From Azolla caroliniana (Eukaryota > Polypodiophyta), in contig JBHGNT010000018.1 of NCBI GenBank assembly GCA_043228905.1, positions 6,758,001-6,822,000 on the forward strand: 64,000 bases of DNA, given 5' to 3'. Of the stretch, positions 28,763-41,681 are shown in pieces. The translations under genes and the position numbers were made by a program. Below the pieces are notes generated by a model. That model had not been told where the DNA came from. It ran no database searches and saw nothing but the letters and a program-made list of their open reading frames with translations. Every line of letters starts with the position of its first letter. The first letter of the stretch is position 1.

Positions 28763-31161
28763 CTTGAGAAGGCATTCCGAAAAGGTTTCCAAGAGAGAAT
28801 TTCGGCCGTGTTTCTTGCGTCTCTAGAGCGGCTGGTACTTCACTGACCTTAAGAATTGTTTGACCTATTTCTCTCCTCACAGATTCAAGCACCTTGGCAT
28901 CTACCGGCCTTCCCGATGCATCTTTGACATAGAAGACGTTGCACGCCTTGCTGTTTCTTGTAGAGACACCGGCTCTTGTGACAGAGAGACCATGTTCTCG
29001 GAATATGCGTGTCACATCAGATAACAGCCCCACTCGGTCATTCGTGCACAACTCAAGTCTCAACCCCTGCATATTGTAGCCAAAATTAAACAAACATTAT
29101 TATGCAAACCCCAATGTGCCGCATCCCATAATAATATATTGCGAATGTGAGCAATACAATTAGCTTTTAGATAGAGACAAATTAGAAATAAGGTGACTAA
29201 TGATAAAACCCCTTTCATCGGGAAGTTTTTGCTACTCATCAAACCCTCTTTCATATCGCCAAGGTTTTCACTTTTACTCCCCCTATCGAAAGTGACAGAA
29301 AACACGAGAGTAACCAGGCAACTTCTTCCAATCAAATTTAGAATAGGATAGTGGAAGGTATCTTCAAGTAATAGCATATTATTTTCCTAGTTCTAAATAA
29401 GATTTCATATGTTCCACCAAAACGACACATTACCTCCTTATGTCTAGGGCATAAATCCAACTAAAAATGAGCATCTCAAGGCCAAATTACAATTATGCAT
29501 GGTCACTATATGAGAAATTTAAATGCATAAGTAGTGCTACCTATGATGGAATGCTATCATATAATAAAAGTGAACCATTCTTCAAACTACGCATTGCAAA
29601 TAATGTTATATTTAAGATGAAAAACGTTACATTTCCCTATACAGTAATGCAGTACCTCAGAAACACGTCGTTCTATCGCAGCTCGTAGACACTGGATAAC
29701 TCTTCTTCTTTCCGCTTGCGAATTGAGAGTGCAACCATCTACGTGACGAATGTAATATTCCTATACAACCATGTCATGCATTAGGCACGATACTTATTTA
29801 AGGAACGAAACAGGCACAAAAAGAGAATATCAATACATGAACACTCACTTGATAAGCTCTCTGTCCATCGTGAGTATCAATGGTGGCATGGAACACAACA
29901 TATTGCATATCAGTCAAGGTGCAAATGGTATCAAACACCAACTTTGGCCTATTTCTACACTCTAAGTGTACCACAGAGTAGCCCTTCTCATCGCAATCTT
30001 GCACCGATATCTTCCCATTATGTTTAAGCTCCCAATCACTGCTCGATTCCTCGTCATCATAATAGTTGCCATTTTCTTTCTCATAGTCTCGATCGGCAAA
30101 CATCATCTGGTGAAGCCTCCTCTCCATATGAGTTATAACACCATTGGTGATAAAGTCGGTCTTTGCACCTTTCGAATCTTTATCTCCTTTCAGAACATTA
30201 CAGAGGGATTCTTTGATCCGGTAGAGTTTGCATTTATCTTCGATACGACCTTTTGTTGCTTCATCCGTGACATGAATAAGGCAAGCCACTCTCATGTTAT
30301 GTGTCCATAGCTCAGCCGCAACAACATTACATCTCATTTGAGCCAAAAGAGCTGAGATTTCTGACATTAAACCAGGTCGATCAGTTCCTGTTAGCTCTAT
30401 AGTTGTATGGGAGACTTGTTCTCCTTCTTCGTCTTCTTTTTTATGGATAACTCCCACTCTTCTTCTCGGATTCTCATGACTAGTGCTTATACACTGTACC
30501 ATGAGAGAATTGTTTTTCACTTCAGATATATCAATATAGAAATGCATTACAACTATTTTAAAATAGCATAACAAATACAATTGAGTTACAATTGCTACAA
30601 AAAAATACACTAAAATAACACGATATATGGCATTTATAACAAAACTCCTTCATCCTTCAACAAAGATCTTGATCATTAAATTCCAATTCCTATAATATTT
30701 CACTAAAAAAAATGGCTTTACACTGGAAATCCCTTGATTACGAGATCCCTAACTACGGATTTACCACAAGAAACAACGATTTCAAGTATCCCATTCCCAG
30801 ATTATCTAAGTTGACTGTGTTTTTATATGTATTTTATGGTCATAGAATATTGTGCTTACTTAATGCTTTAAGATGACTTTTTCATATTTATGAAAAGAAA
30901 TGATTCAGCAATCTTCAGAAGGTGTGGTTATAAGTCATGACGGACTATACCTTCTCGATTAAACCAATGGTTTCTTCATCAGTGACTTTCTTCCCAAATG
31001 CATCGGTGACATGGAAAACTGCATTGGACAGAAAAATGTTTAAAAAAGCTAAAATTATGTTAGATACAGCTGAAAAGACAGAAAAGGAAGAAGATGAATG
31101 ATGAAAAAAGGAAAGAAGGAGAAGATGATAAGGAAAGAAAGAACAAAAGAGATGAAAAAGA

Positions 31162-31222
<61 letters not shown>

Positions 31223-32039
31223 GTGTGTGTGTGTGTGTGATTTTAATCACCATCCATGAACCATCCTCCATCTGACGAAATGAAAGCTTTCTGTATCCTA
31301 AGATCTAGGTCCGTCAAGATCTGGACAACTTCGAGCAAAATGCCATGTCGGTTTGAGCTATCCACCTTGAAGAAAACCACCACAAACAGATAGAAAAATA
31401 ACACAAGGAGATTAATGAAAGAAGTAATAACAAGGAAAGAAGAAGGAAGAGTGGATGGAAGAAGATTGAGATGTAAATTAGATTGGGATTATTACCTTGA
31501 ATAGAGTAGCCGTTTCACTTGATTCATTATCGACAATGATTCTGCATGAAATTAGGAGAACCAAAAGAAGAGATAGATCAGGAAACTCATGAAGGAAATG
31601 AGTCCATATATCTGTATACACATATATACATTTGCTGTGCAACCACAAAAATTACACCTTGAATGCAGCATTATGTCTCTAATTCTACTTTTAATTAGAG
31701 GGGTTTTCTGTACCTAGGGTGTAATAAGATATACATTCTCTGTGTGCGATTAAGGATTTTCCATGTGCCTAATCAAGGCACTTTCTGTCTAAGTCATTAA
31801 CGCATTATACTTGTTCCAAGTCAAGCATGGTTTTGCTTTGAAACCCCATCTTTAATTCTTAACCCCACGTCAATCTCACGCGATATGTTGAAAGTCACTT
31901 CCGTAAACAGAAATAAAGGAAAGCTTGCAAAATGAAAGCAGAATAGCGAAGACAGAAATCTTCAATATAGATATATATATATATACATATAGATGTTAAT
32001 ATATAGTTAGAGACAGAGAGAAAGATACAGACACACATG

Positions 32040-32079
<40 letters not shown>

Positions 32080-32149
32080 CAAACCTTGGTGGATTCATGC
32101 GCCATACGAACTTCTGGTACTCGTCAAAACCAGCCTGAGAAGACTCCAT
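28725..32149 (-). CDS. ACR: ACT domain-repeat (ACR) protein, seven exons, complete
   Basis: Exons on minus: 32149-32085, 31541-31496, 31365-31251, 31018-30951, 30493-29849, 29760-29656, 29066-28725. Total 1386 nt, 461 aa; all junctions are GT-AG and keep frame. The N-terminus has [14 protein letters not shown], diagnostic of plant ACRs. Four ACT repeats follow: [14 protein letters not shown] (about residue 45), [13 protein letters not shown] (about 155), [14 protein letters not shown] (about 275) and [18 protein letters not shown] (about 360). The C-terminus [14 protein letters not shown] is also family-typical. ACR proteins are thought to be amino-acid-binding regulators, some linked to hormone or nitrogen responses; they have no known catalytic activity. 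Introns 3 and 1 carry long microsatellites. The start is the ATG at 32149, preceded by a GA-rich leader. I see no disabling lesion, so the gene looks functional. Confidence 0.92.
31166..31239. repeat. Compound microsatellite (TA)n(GA)n(GT)n in ACR intron 3
   Basis: An uninterrupted TA run (about 31164-31193) is followed by GA (31194-31221) and GT (31221-31239), just inside the donor end of the intron after exon 3. Confidence 0.9.
32040..32080. repeat. (TATATG)n microsatellite at the donor end of ACR intron 1
   Basis: About six copies of a hexamer tatatg lie within five bases of the exon 1 splice donor (32084). Confidence 0.85.
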
Positions 32150-32383
32150 AGCTATGCAAGACAGGGAGGGAAAGAGAAGGAGAAAAGCAGCAAGAACGGA
32201 AAGATTTATGAATGAATGCAGGAAGAGGAGGAGGAGGAGAGAATGCAGAGGAAATGGTTCGACAGAGGAATGCAAAGGTTGGAAATTTGAATGAAGAAAT
32301 GCAGGAAGAGATGGAATGAAGAAGGGGGAAACAATGCAGGGAAGGAATGGGATTAAATGAACGAAGAAATGAATAAATGCAGA

Positions 32384-32413
32384 AGACGAAGAAGAAGAAG
32401 AAGAAGAAGAAGA
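32384..32413. repeat. (GAA)n microsatellite upstream of the ACR start
   Basis: About nine GAA units lie roughly 235 bases upstream of the ACR ATG. On the sense (minus) strand this is a (TTC)n tract, as often seen in plant 5' leaders. Confidence 0.85.
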
Positions 32414-32589
32414 CGCAGCAAAAAATCGAAGCGAATCGAATTGAAAAAAAATAAAAAAACATATCAAAAAATCGTTTTCTTTGCTATTTTTTTATATCTC
32501 CCTTTTCTTTTTAAAATCCTTTTCTTACTTTCAATTCTCAATCAAAAAAAAAACAAAAATTAAAAATAAAACATTAAAAAAAAAAAGGA

Positions 32590-32765
32590 GCGCGCCGCCA
32601 GAGTATCCACGCGCTCGCCGCGTGTCCCGGTCCTACGTGGCAAGCACGCGCCAGCTTCCTACGTGGCGCGGTGCAGGTTCCACGTCGGCATGCCAGCGTG
32701 GCAGGGAGCTCGCCACGTCACGTCCGTCAGCGCGTGGCTGCCCACCAACCGACAGACGTGAATGC
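32590..32765 (-). promoter_or_regulatory. GC-rich ACGT-core/ABRE cluster, putative distal ACR promoter
   Basis: A sharply GC-rich block in AT-rich surroundings. It contains two perfect TACGTGGC motifs (32634-32641, 32660-32667; ABRE type), plus CCACGTCG (32680) and GCCACGTCACG (32712), giving at least five ACGT cores in 110 bases. It lies about 480-600 bases upstream of the ACR ATG. ACGT cores are known bZIP sites; involvement of ABA is inferred. Confidence 0.55.
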
Positions 32766-32835
32766 TTGTCTTCCCCGAAGAGACCGCCCCCCCCAAACAT
32801 TTGTTTATACAAATTACAATTACATATGTATTTTT

Positions 32836-33010
32836 GTATGTATGTATGTATGTATGTATGTATGTATGTATGATGTATGTATGTATGTATGTATGTATGT
32901 ATGTATGTATGTATGTATGTATGTATGTATGATGTATGTATGTATGTATGTATGTGTATGTGTGTGTGTGTGTATATATGTATGTATGTATGTGTGTGTA
33001 TGTGTGTCTT
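32836..33010. repeat. Long (ATGT)n microsatellite with GT-rich tail
   Basis: More than 30 tetranucleotide units with a few single-base interruptions (32870, 32929, 32955-32985). It creates spurious His/Thr/Tyr-rich reading frames on minus. Confidence 0.95.
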
Positions 33011-33113
33011 GATTTGTAATACTTCCCTCCCTGGAATGCCACAACCTCTAGTTAACTTCAAAAGATCTCGCGTCACACACCATGCACACTCACCAAGCTA
33101 ATGCATACTAGTT

Positions 33114-33151
<38 letters not shown>
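33114..33151. repeat. (GA)n microsatellite
   Basis: About 18 GA units. A second shorter (GA)n lies at 33331-33357. Confidence 0.9.
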
Positions 33152-33153
<2 letters not shown>

Positions 33154-33357
33154 TCTGTTGGTAAGGTTGCGCAATGGAGACTAGGAGTGGCATGGGTTCA
33201 ACCCTTACATTCCACAATGGCATCTAGTGAATTAAGAGATATGTATGAAGTAATAGAGAGGTGAGAAATTTGGGTTTCGAATGGTGCTTGGAGTATAATA
33301 ACTTACTGCAGAGGTAAGCTAACAACGATAAAAGAGAGAGAGAGAGAGAGAGAGAGA

Positions 33358-36300
33358 ATTCTATAAGGTCACATATCATCATATTTGCCATTTGAATTGG
33401 TGTGTAAGGTGGCATTGAGTTTGTAGTCGTCGTCATAGTATTTAGCTCACTAGATAGAAGGGTTCTATACTTACTAGTAAGCTAGTCATGTTGGTGTTTT
33501 TTTATTTCGTAATGAAAGCCATTATTTACGAGAGAGAGAGTGGAAGCTTTCGGACAAATAAATCTTTGGAAATAATGAAGAAGTAAACGGTGTGTGTCTG
33601 TGTGCGTGCCCTCTCGCCTGTTCACACACGTCGATTGAATTTCTTTCAACACTGCCAGCTGGAAACATGTTGGTATTAAGGGTGGGTTAAAACGTCTCAC
33701 TTCATATACATACATCCATGATACATATATAAGTTTTTTACCCCAATGCCTAGATTTTTGTAACCTTTACTCACAATTCCTTGTTGTGGTATGCATGACA
33801 AAAAGGCACTCCCCAACCCCCCCCCTAGGCTCATTAGTGAAAACAACAATTCCCAAGCAGTAAGAAAGAAGGAATGAACTTGGTCCTTTTTCTAAACATC
33901 AATCGAACAATGGTTTTGGAGAGTTTTCAGAATTTAAAACACGATTCTTTTGAAAAGACGTGGTGGGACATGGTGTACGTGGCTCTCGATTAGAGAGAGG
34001 ATGTGTGTGTGTGTGTTAATATTAAGTTATTCAAACGTAGTGGGGCACGGCTCTTATGGCCCTCAAAAGGCAACAAACACAAAGTTTGTCAAAACCTTAA
34101 CATAAAGCTATTCAAATATAGAGAATGTGTATTGAATGGCACTCCAAGAGAGAGAAAGCAATTAGAAATGAGTACATTGGAGTTGGCCATGTGTGTGTTC
34201 ATTATAGCATTGGAGACAAAACCACTCATTCTAGGGATGGATATTGGCACATCATGGGTGCATGAAGGGGGCATCCATGTATTTTTTTTGCAAGAATCTA
34301 CTTAAGTACATCACCCAAGCAAAGGCAACACCTTGTTTTAATCTATCTATTGGCATAATTATGATTTTGTTGATATAGGTGCAAAGATGGACATGGATCT
34401 TTTATAAGTGTATGGCGTCAATGCACATGAAATTCTCCGAGTTAGATAGTATCAATTGATAAGATATTATCATTATCGGCGACCTCATAGCTTTAAAACT
34501 TGCATTTTATTCATGAATAAGAAAGAACAAAGTTGCTAAAGTGTTAAGATGGGTAACTTGCTCGAAAACCCTAACGTTTTAACCATTTTTTAACTATATC
34601 CTGAATGTTCCATTTTTGGTGCTCCTAGGCACCTCTTTGACCTAGGGCAAACAAAAAATACTCACACCTTCTCGTATAACATGAACATCAAGCCTCATGT
34701 ATCACAACTTGTACGATATCAGACCATCAATTCAACCAATAGTGGGGTTATAGGATTGGTTTGTGGCTTAGCAAATCCTACAAAGTCCACCAACTGGGTT
34801 GTGATATCTTGCCTCCCGATTACTTCTAATGTTCTAAAAATTGGCCATGCATCGAGATGTGAACCACCATACACACAAGTTTTTAGCCAAACCTTAAACA
34901 TAGTTGTGTATGTTCATAACATCATCATATGTTGAAATGTCCTCAAATGTTAGATCTCTTGACTGTCTTTATTTTATGACGATACAATCTCATTATTAAC
35001 AAAATCCTTGGTTGTATTATTTTAGATTTTAGGGTGTCATTGATCCTCAAAATTTTCCAAAATTCACCAGTTTGTTTATAACTTGAAAGTTGTTTGGAAT
35101 AAATGATATGAGTAGTATGTGTTTGAACCTAATATTTTCATGTTTTCACTTTGATTTTTGACTTGTTTTCCAATGAATAAGTATCACATACATGTGGCCT
35201 ACCTGTGCCAAACTTGCATAGATTTCCTTATGCAAACAAATGCCTTTGGTTTTCACATCAACTTCATTTGCCAAGGCAATAATGTTTTGCTCAAATTAGG
35301 CTTCATACTTCCACATTGATATATTGCTACATCAATTCTTGCGTCTTTAGGAAATTATGGGTAGACAAATTTGGATAGATTTGGGTTAACGAAACTATTG
35401 CTTGATTTCTTTGAATACAGAACCTTATTTAATATTGAAAGTCACCATGGAAGGAAACTTTTGAAGGATTGAGAGAGCAACATCCCATGTCTCCTGGTGC
35501 AAAAGGAAAATGCCAATGTATGGAAAGATGTAGTATATGAAGAAATGGTTTGAAAGATAGGATGTATTGCAACTTTCTTCATGGTGCTTGCCGGGCTACA
35601 AGCACCGGGCTACCTTTCATGTCTATTCAATGAGAACCTTTTGCAACTTTGATGTACTAGGTCCTGGCAAAGGCATCATGGATCCCAAGGTCGATATTAA
35701 GGCACGTGTTTTCTACTAAACAACAACATTATCATCTTCTTTGAATGTGTAAATAACACATCACCCACATATGCTATAGAGGCCACTCACTTGTTTGTCA
35801 TCCACACCATGCTTCCCGACAACTTAGCTCATGTTCTCTTCGATATAAGATGGTGTATTGAGATGTTGGTGAGGAGATTCATTAACTATGCATGTCTTTC
35901 CATGAAAATGTTTGTGAGTTTGAGTATCACATACTATTGGAATGCGTCACCTTTTATCATGTTCAAGTTTTCTTTCCCTTCATTTCCATCCTTGGTGTAT
36001 ATACTAGCTACTAATTGTTACTAATTGACCACACGTTGCATAAGTACATACCGGCATTAATGCAAGAAAATTTAGATCCAATATGAAGTATCTATTTCAT
36101 ATTGGTCCATACTGCTCCAGAGAGAATACCAATAGTTGAGAGGGAAAATCCTAAACTTATTTTATGATAAGCCCATTGATCTAGTTGATTACCAAGTAGA
36201 CACTTACGCAAATTAGGGGATAACAAATAGAAAAAAGGCTTTTGCACATCAATTTCTCTTTGATCAGAAAAAAAATAGTTGTATTCTGACACATAGACAT

Positions 36301-38297
36301 ACGTTTCCTGATTGAACCCACGATTAGATCCATAAACTAGTTACTAAACTACCGGTTATCTCTATAATGCAAGGAAATTCATTGCTTTCCTAGTGTCTCT
36401 ACTATTTTGTTCCATGTTAAAAATAATAATTCTAAACAAACTTCTTAGAGTTAATATGCCGCTCCTCAGTGTTCCTTATGTAGGTGCACAACGACCAAAA
36501 TAGATTCTTGTAGCATGGTACTCAACCGCCCCCCCCCACACACACTAGACAATAAGTCTAAGCCACATTAACCAACTACCAAAACACAACCACATTTTCT
36601 ATTCAAAGCTAGGAACTAAGACAATGTTAAAGAACTTTTCATTTAAGGAAATAGCTACAATCAAATGACTTAATAATTTGGATCATATATATATATATAT
36701 ATTTATAATGTCGGACTGAACATTCCAACAACTAATAATAATTAACTAGTAATAATCTTTACATTGTGCACATGCTGACAAAAGCATTCTTAGATAGATG
36801 TGAAACATATATAACTTTTATGGAATAAACCTTAATTTCCCTTAACAACAATTGATTATCGCAAGGACTCATGTGTAATTTCGATGCAACTTTCGGTGCT
36901 AGAAAATTAGTAATTCATGATCTGATCATGAATGTGTCTATGTTAAGAGGCAGTTTAAATCATTTAAATTTCTTTTGAGGAAACTTTTGATATGCCACAC
37001 AAAGCTAAAATCATGATGATATCGTTTCTAGTGTAAATCAATAGATTCTTTAAATGTTTTTGTCAGTGAATGAACTAAAAATAATGCACAGATATTGCCT
37101 TTCTAAGTAATACACTTAAGAGGTTAAATGGAAAGTACAAAGTTAGGATTACGCATGAATCCATAGTCGTAAGAAAACTAGTTGTCCACTTTGATACCAC
37201 ATCATATACAAAAGAAGCATCATATTGCTTGCAGTTGCAAATTGGTATGCTTGCATGTCTAACTTCCATGTAAGGAAACCATCGTGGTATATTTTAATGG
37301 TCTAATGTGACAAGTTCCTTCAATTTCCGAATCCCTAAATAAACTTGTCTATTTATAACTATATCATAATTCTTTAATAAAGATACAAAAAGATGTATTT
37401 TGTCAGTTATTAAGCTACATGTACCTTAATGATCAACATGCACGATCATGTGAACTATTTAGCAAACAAAATCAAGTTCCAATAATCATGTTTGCAATGC
37501 ATGATCACACATATTTATGTTATTATATACATTCATTGCATGAACATGTTTTGACACATATATGATATGTATATATTATAAATACAATAGACTCATTGCA
37601 TAAATGTGTGTATATGTTACACAAAAACATATGCAATGTGCATTCAAGTCAAGATGCCTTTGCATCACCAAGAACAACCACATACACTTTGTCTTTGGAA
37701 ACACTTGAATTGTTTTGTGGGATCTCATTGTTGAATGATTCATCTGTCAAGTGTTTCATGTGTTACGCATTCAAGGATACACTATTGATCAATGATAAGA
37801 ATGAGCAACAAGAAGCACTGTAGGACTTGATCCAACATTAGGAGCCTAAAGGTTCAACTAATGTTATATGATATATCCCATTCCTTGCCATTTTGAATAT
37901 AACTTTCCTACAACTTGATGCTACTCTTAAGTTTCCTTCATAATTATAATGGGTATCTCCTTAGTAACCTCCACCCTAGCATTTCTCAACTTTGTAGCCC
38001 AATAATAAGGAAGAACATTAATTATGTGGCAAACCTTGAAGCAAAAAAGTACCTCTAGCGAAAAATTAACTTTAGAAAAATAAGATTAACCTTAGAAAAA
38101 TAACTCACTTGGAGCAAAAAAGTGCACATGGACATAAATTTAACCTTAGAAAAATAAGATTGAGGGCATGGGTTGGGAAGAACAATGCCTTTGGCTAGTT
38201 CTAATGGCACGGTCTAACCCCCTAAATAACTCACAGTAGCAAATATGTGAGCCATGTGGCAATTTATGTATAGCTTATGAAGACAAAGTTTTTGGGA
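33358..38297. other. Gene-poor AT-rich stretch between ACR and LINE 1
   Basis: No gene, RNA gene or recognisable element is seen. Open stretches such as 34003-34305 and 35791-36024 have no domain. A small dispersed duplication ('aagttattcaaacgtag' at 34024 and 'aagctattcaaatatag' at 34105) and three 'aaccttagaaaaataa' units (about 38067-38155) are the only internal structure I could find. Confidence 0.6.
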
Positions 38298-38390
38298 TTA
38301 GTATTGTCAACATTTTCTCATATTGACATATAATATCACAAGGCTTAGTATTATCAACATTTTCTCATATTGGGAACATCTAGCCCAAGG
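38298..38390. repeat. About 46-bp tandem duplication at the LINE 5' target site
   Basis: 'ttagtattgtcaacattttc' at 38298 is repeated as 'ttagtattatcaacattttc' at 38344, each followed by 'tcatattg' and a variant ending caaggc. Confidence 0.75.
38326..38342 (+). repeat. LINE 1 target-site duplication, left copy
   Basis: ACATATAATATCACAAG; the right copy at 45559-45575 differs at one base (A to G). Confidence 0.85.
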
Positions 38391-38439
38391 CTTAATACAC
38401 TAGGAATCACTTATACCTGGTAGGGCACATTTTTGCACG

Positions 38440-38890
38440 TTGGCCATCCAAGGGCAACGATGGAACTTCATGAATGTTTATGCTCCAAATAGCAGAACAG
38501 AAAGGGCAACATTCTGGGACCGCCTCCGCCTACAAGTAGCGAGTGCGGAAGAGTGGTGCATTGGAGGGGATTTTAATATAATTGAATCCATTCATGATAG
38601 CTCCAACAACAACCCCATAGTTCTACAAGGAAGGGAACGTAAACAATGGGAGAAACTATGTGTCCACCTTAACCTGCGAGACATCTGGCATTGTCACAAC
38701 TAACAACGAAAAAGGGATTCTCTCCTATTCTCTCGATCAGACGAGTGGAATAGTGGACCCACCTTATCTCTCATTGACCACATTTATGTGGGGGAGGCTC
38801 TAGAAGCGAAGGGAGGGTGGTGTTGCATAACTCCAGGCACGACTTTCTCTGACCATTACTTGGTAGCTGGTCATTTTCAATTGCACTAAA
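38440..38890 (+). pseudogene. LINE 1 endonuclease (C-terminal half)
   Basis: MNVYAPNS, CIGGDFNII and, after a stop at 38701-38703, SGPTLSLIDHIYVGE and TFSDHYLV are the hallmark Exo_endo_phos segments. These include the GDFN metal-binding motif and the final SDH catalytic motif. Confidence 0.9.
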
Positions 38891-38943
38891 AATGGGGCCC
38901 ATTCCAGACTCACATCTCACACACTATTTACACATTTATAGAG

Positions 38944-39942
38944 GTGAAGGACCAACATTCCAACCAATGGTCACTACCCGTCAATGACTCATCAGCATTT
39001 GACAAACTTCTAACTAAATTAACAAGAGCTTCTACTCTCCTACATGAGATTGTCAAGACCAGAAGCAAGGATGCTCATGAGAAGCGACAGAGGACAAAAC
39101 GGGGACTAATAGCCTTACAACGACTCCAACAGAGATACCCGTCATGTATTTGGATCGCAGGACAAGTCGCCACGACCAAACATGAACTTAGCATGGCGGA
39201 AAAGGAAATATATGACGTGGCGTTTCATGGAAGCATGGCGCGATGGATTCGAGTAGGGGACAAAACCATGAAGGAATTCTTCCGCTCCAAAGGCTTGAGG
39301 CACGCTCGAATTGTGATGCGTAGCCTCAACCGAGAGGATGGCCACGAAATGAGGAATATTGCCACAAGTTATTATAACCGCCTATTTACCGAAGACATTA
39401 TAGCTATAGGGGAAGACATAAGAGTAGATATTATCCTCCAAAGCATACCCGAAAAAGTCACACCGGAAATGAATACATGGCTCGTGCATCCCCTATCAAT
39501 CATCGAGATATGGGAGACCCTCACTGATTTAGATGCCAACGGAATTGACGGCCTCACCCTGCACTTTTTCACATGCCTTTGGGACACTATTAAAGAAGAC
39601 CTCCTCCAGGCATATGAGGAGATCATCACCTCTAGAAGCATGCTGGAGGAATTTGGATAGGGGATGATACATCTCATTCCTAAAAGTGGTGGGAATGCCA
39701 ATGACATTAACAAGTGGCGGCCCATAACTCTTCTCAATACTGTCTATAAGTTGCTCGCAAAAATCGTGGCACGCCATTTAACACCACTTCTCCCTCAACT
39801 CATTCATCTGTCCCAGACAGGTTTCGTTAGAAATCGGAGCATCCTAGACAACCTCTTCTCATTCTAGGAACCAGTAGCCCTTGCCAAGCGTACCAACAAC
39901 AAGGTAGCGGTGGTGCTACTAGATTTTGAGAAAGTCCCCATC
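38944..39942 (+). pseudogene. LINE 1 reverse transcriptase, N-terminal part
   Basis: Holds the L1 leader helix (RWIRVGDKTMKEFFRSKG), DLDANGIDGLTLHFF, a TAG at 39658-39660, then IHLIPKSGGNANDINKWRPITLLNTVYKLLAKIV and SQTGFVRNRSILDNLFSF. It ends at VVLLDFEK, the first part of the palm. The insertion follows immediately, with loss of the next about 30 expected codons. Confidence 0.9.
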
Positions 39943-40376
39943 CTTATGTAGTGATCAGGGAGTCTTAGTAATCCATGCTTTTCCTCTAACTATAGACTCC
40001 ATGCTTTTCCTATAGATAGACTATATGCTTTATCTAAAGTGATCATGCTTTTTTCTAACTTGTGCGTTTTTTATCGACTATAGTGTTCATGCACGCTATA
40101 TGTGCATGCGTAGCTTTTTCTTTTAGAATGCGTTTTTCTTTTAACTAAAGTTTATCTTAGGTGAACTTGCCTTTCTATGTGGGACATCTAAGTGTTTTTA
40201 ACACTAATGAAATGCTAGTGTAATAGTAAGGTTTCACATTATTATCATGGAGGTGCAAGGTTTGAATCTTGCCCTATGCATGTATTATTTATTTTGACAT
40301 TTTCTTCTATTTCTTCATATTTACTAAAACGTTACTTTATAAGTTTTTCATGTAGTGTACAAAATACACTACGTCA
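39943..40376 (-). repeat. Gypsy E 3' LTR (truncated)
   Basis: Reads TGACGTAGTGTATTTTG from 40376 on minus and is nearly identical to 43177-42740 until it stops at 39943 in the LINE. Plus-strand A/B-box-like motifs lie at about 40212-40275. Confidence 0.85.
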
Positions 40377-41510
40377 CTCGCCCCCTCTGAACCCGCACAT
40401 CCTCTGGTATGTGCCGAAGCTGTCGGTAATTGTTATTCTTGTCCGTCCGTTCTCCACCTGGTTGGTTTCGTCGCCAGTCGTGCTTGGTTGCCGGCTCCGC
40501 CCGGTTTCCGGTTCTGTTCGGTTGCCGGCTTCGTCTGGTTTTCGGTTTTCAGTTGCTTGCTCCGCCTGGTTACTAGTTGCCGGCTCTCGTATTTCTCCTT
40601 TACTCGCAATACCCTCCGTTTCTCTTGCTATGTTGACTTTGTCTCTCCATTTTGAGCACATCCATTTTTTCCACCCGAACCATTGTCGCCATCCGATCCA
40701 CCATATTCTTTGTTCTCTCTTTGCATTACCATGGCCGGTTGTCATGGCTCCTTGTGATCCTCTTGAGCATAACCCTTCTTGTCTTGTGCATGTGCCCTGC
40801 TTCTCACTTTGTTCACCTTTGTCGTATAATCTCGCGTTAGAGTAGATAATCTTCATGTTAGAGCTCACCGTCTTTGTTAAGATCTCATCCTTGGTAACAC
40901 TCTTCAAATCCACTCGGTTCGCTTGGTCCTTGTCGTCCGTGGTAGTGCCTTTGCTTGGCCTCTTTCTTATCTTCATCAACCTTGATTTTTTTCCGGATGG
41001 GTCTTGTCCGATTGGCTTTCGGTTAGATTGGCTTCCGATCGGATTTGTATTCGGCCGAATCGGATTCGGTTGATCGGTTTTGACCGAGTCGGTCCCCTTC
41101 CGGGTCGGTTTTTGTTTAGATCGGAATTTCGTCCGGATCATCTTCCATCCGAACCGGCTTCCGACTTTACCTTTCTTGCCGCCACCTCCCGTCTCTCCGG
41201 TCTCACGTTGGTACTCGGACACAACCGCCAAAGTCTCTAGAATTAGTGGGCAGGAATCCTCGGTATTACTGTCCTCCATCGTTTCACCCATAGCCACCTT
41301 CTCGGCTATCTCTCCATCGTATGCATCGACGTCGGCCTTCGTTTTCTCTCCGCCATCTTCCGTCTCTTCGGTCTCACGTTGCCTTTTGAACGCAACCGCC
41401 GGAGTCTCTGGAATCAGTGGTGAGAAAGTTTCGATACGGTCATACGCCATCGATTCGTCCATAGCCACCTCCGATTCAACGTCATCTTTCGTGGTGACCT
41501 CCTCAATCAA
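40374..41510 (-). CDS. Gypsy E uncharacterised highly charged ORF (378 codons)
   Basis: One long open frame between gag and the 3' LTR of E, in the place where pol should be. It starts acidic (KDDVESEVAMDES), with two copies of a PLI(P/L)ETxAV...QRETxET block. It then becomes very basic (KIRKRPSKGTTT) and ends Q/E/N-rich. I recognise no domain. The final codons overlap the conserved pre-LTR terminus. The absence of internal stops in a decayed neighbourhood hints at constraint or a young insertion. Confidence 0.5.
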   Translation of the reverse strand: MIEEVTTKDDVESEVAMDESMAYDRIETFSPLIPETPAVAFKRQRETEETEDGGEKTKADVDAYDGEIAEKVAMGETMEDSNTEDSCPLILETLAVVSEYQRETGETGGGGKKGKVGSRFGWKMIRTKFRSKQKPTRKGTDSVKTDQPNPIRPNTNPIGSQSNRKPIGQDPSGKKSRLMKIRKRPSKGTTTDDKDQANRVDLKSVTKDEILTKTVSSNMKIIYSNARLYDKGEQSEKQGTCTRQEGLCSRGSQGAMTTGHGNAKREQRIWWIGWRQWFGWKKWMCSKWRDKVNIARETEGIASKGEIREPATSNQAEQATENRKPDEAGNRTEPETGRSRQPSTTGDETNQVENGRTRITITDSFGTYQRMCGFRGGE

Positions 41511-41681
41511 GTCCTACTTGCACTCTTTATATCCATAAATTATGCAAGCATCAATTATGCTTACCTCTTCCTCATCCGATGTCTCGAACACTCGTATCCC
41601 GAAATCTTCTTCTACACTTGAAGTGGTGTTCACCACTCTTAGCTTATCGGCCTTATCCTTGGTCTTCGTTCTTTCACAAGA

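Noticed and set aside
32836-33010. Possible CRISPR-like array
   Set aside because: The repeat unit is a 4-base microsatellite with no unique spacers; the window is eukaryotic.
32633-33076. His/Thr/Tyr-rich reading frames of 70-147 codons on minus and Cys/Met/Tyr-rich ones on plus
   Set aside because: They are translations of the (ATGT)n microsatellite in several frames and have no coding character.
34003-34305. 100-codon plus frame downstream of a GT repeat
   Set aside because: No domain, no splice context, AT-rich surroundings; probably chance.
40276-40845. 189-codon plus frame with Leu/Ser-rich content
   Set aside because: Antisense to the gypsy E ORF and LTR.
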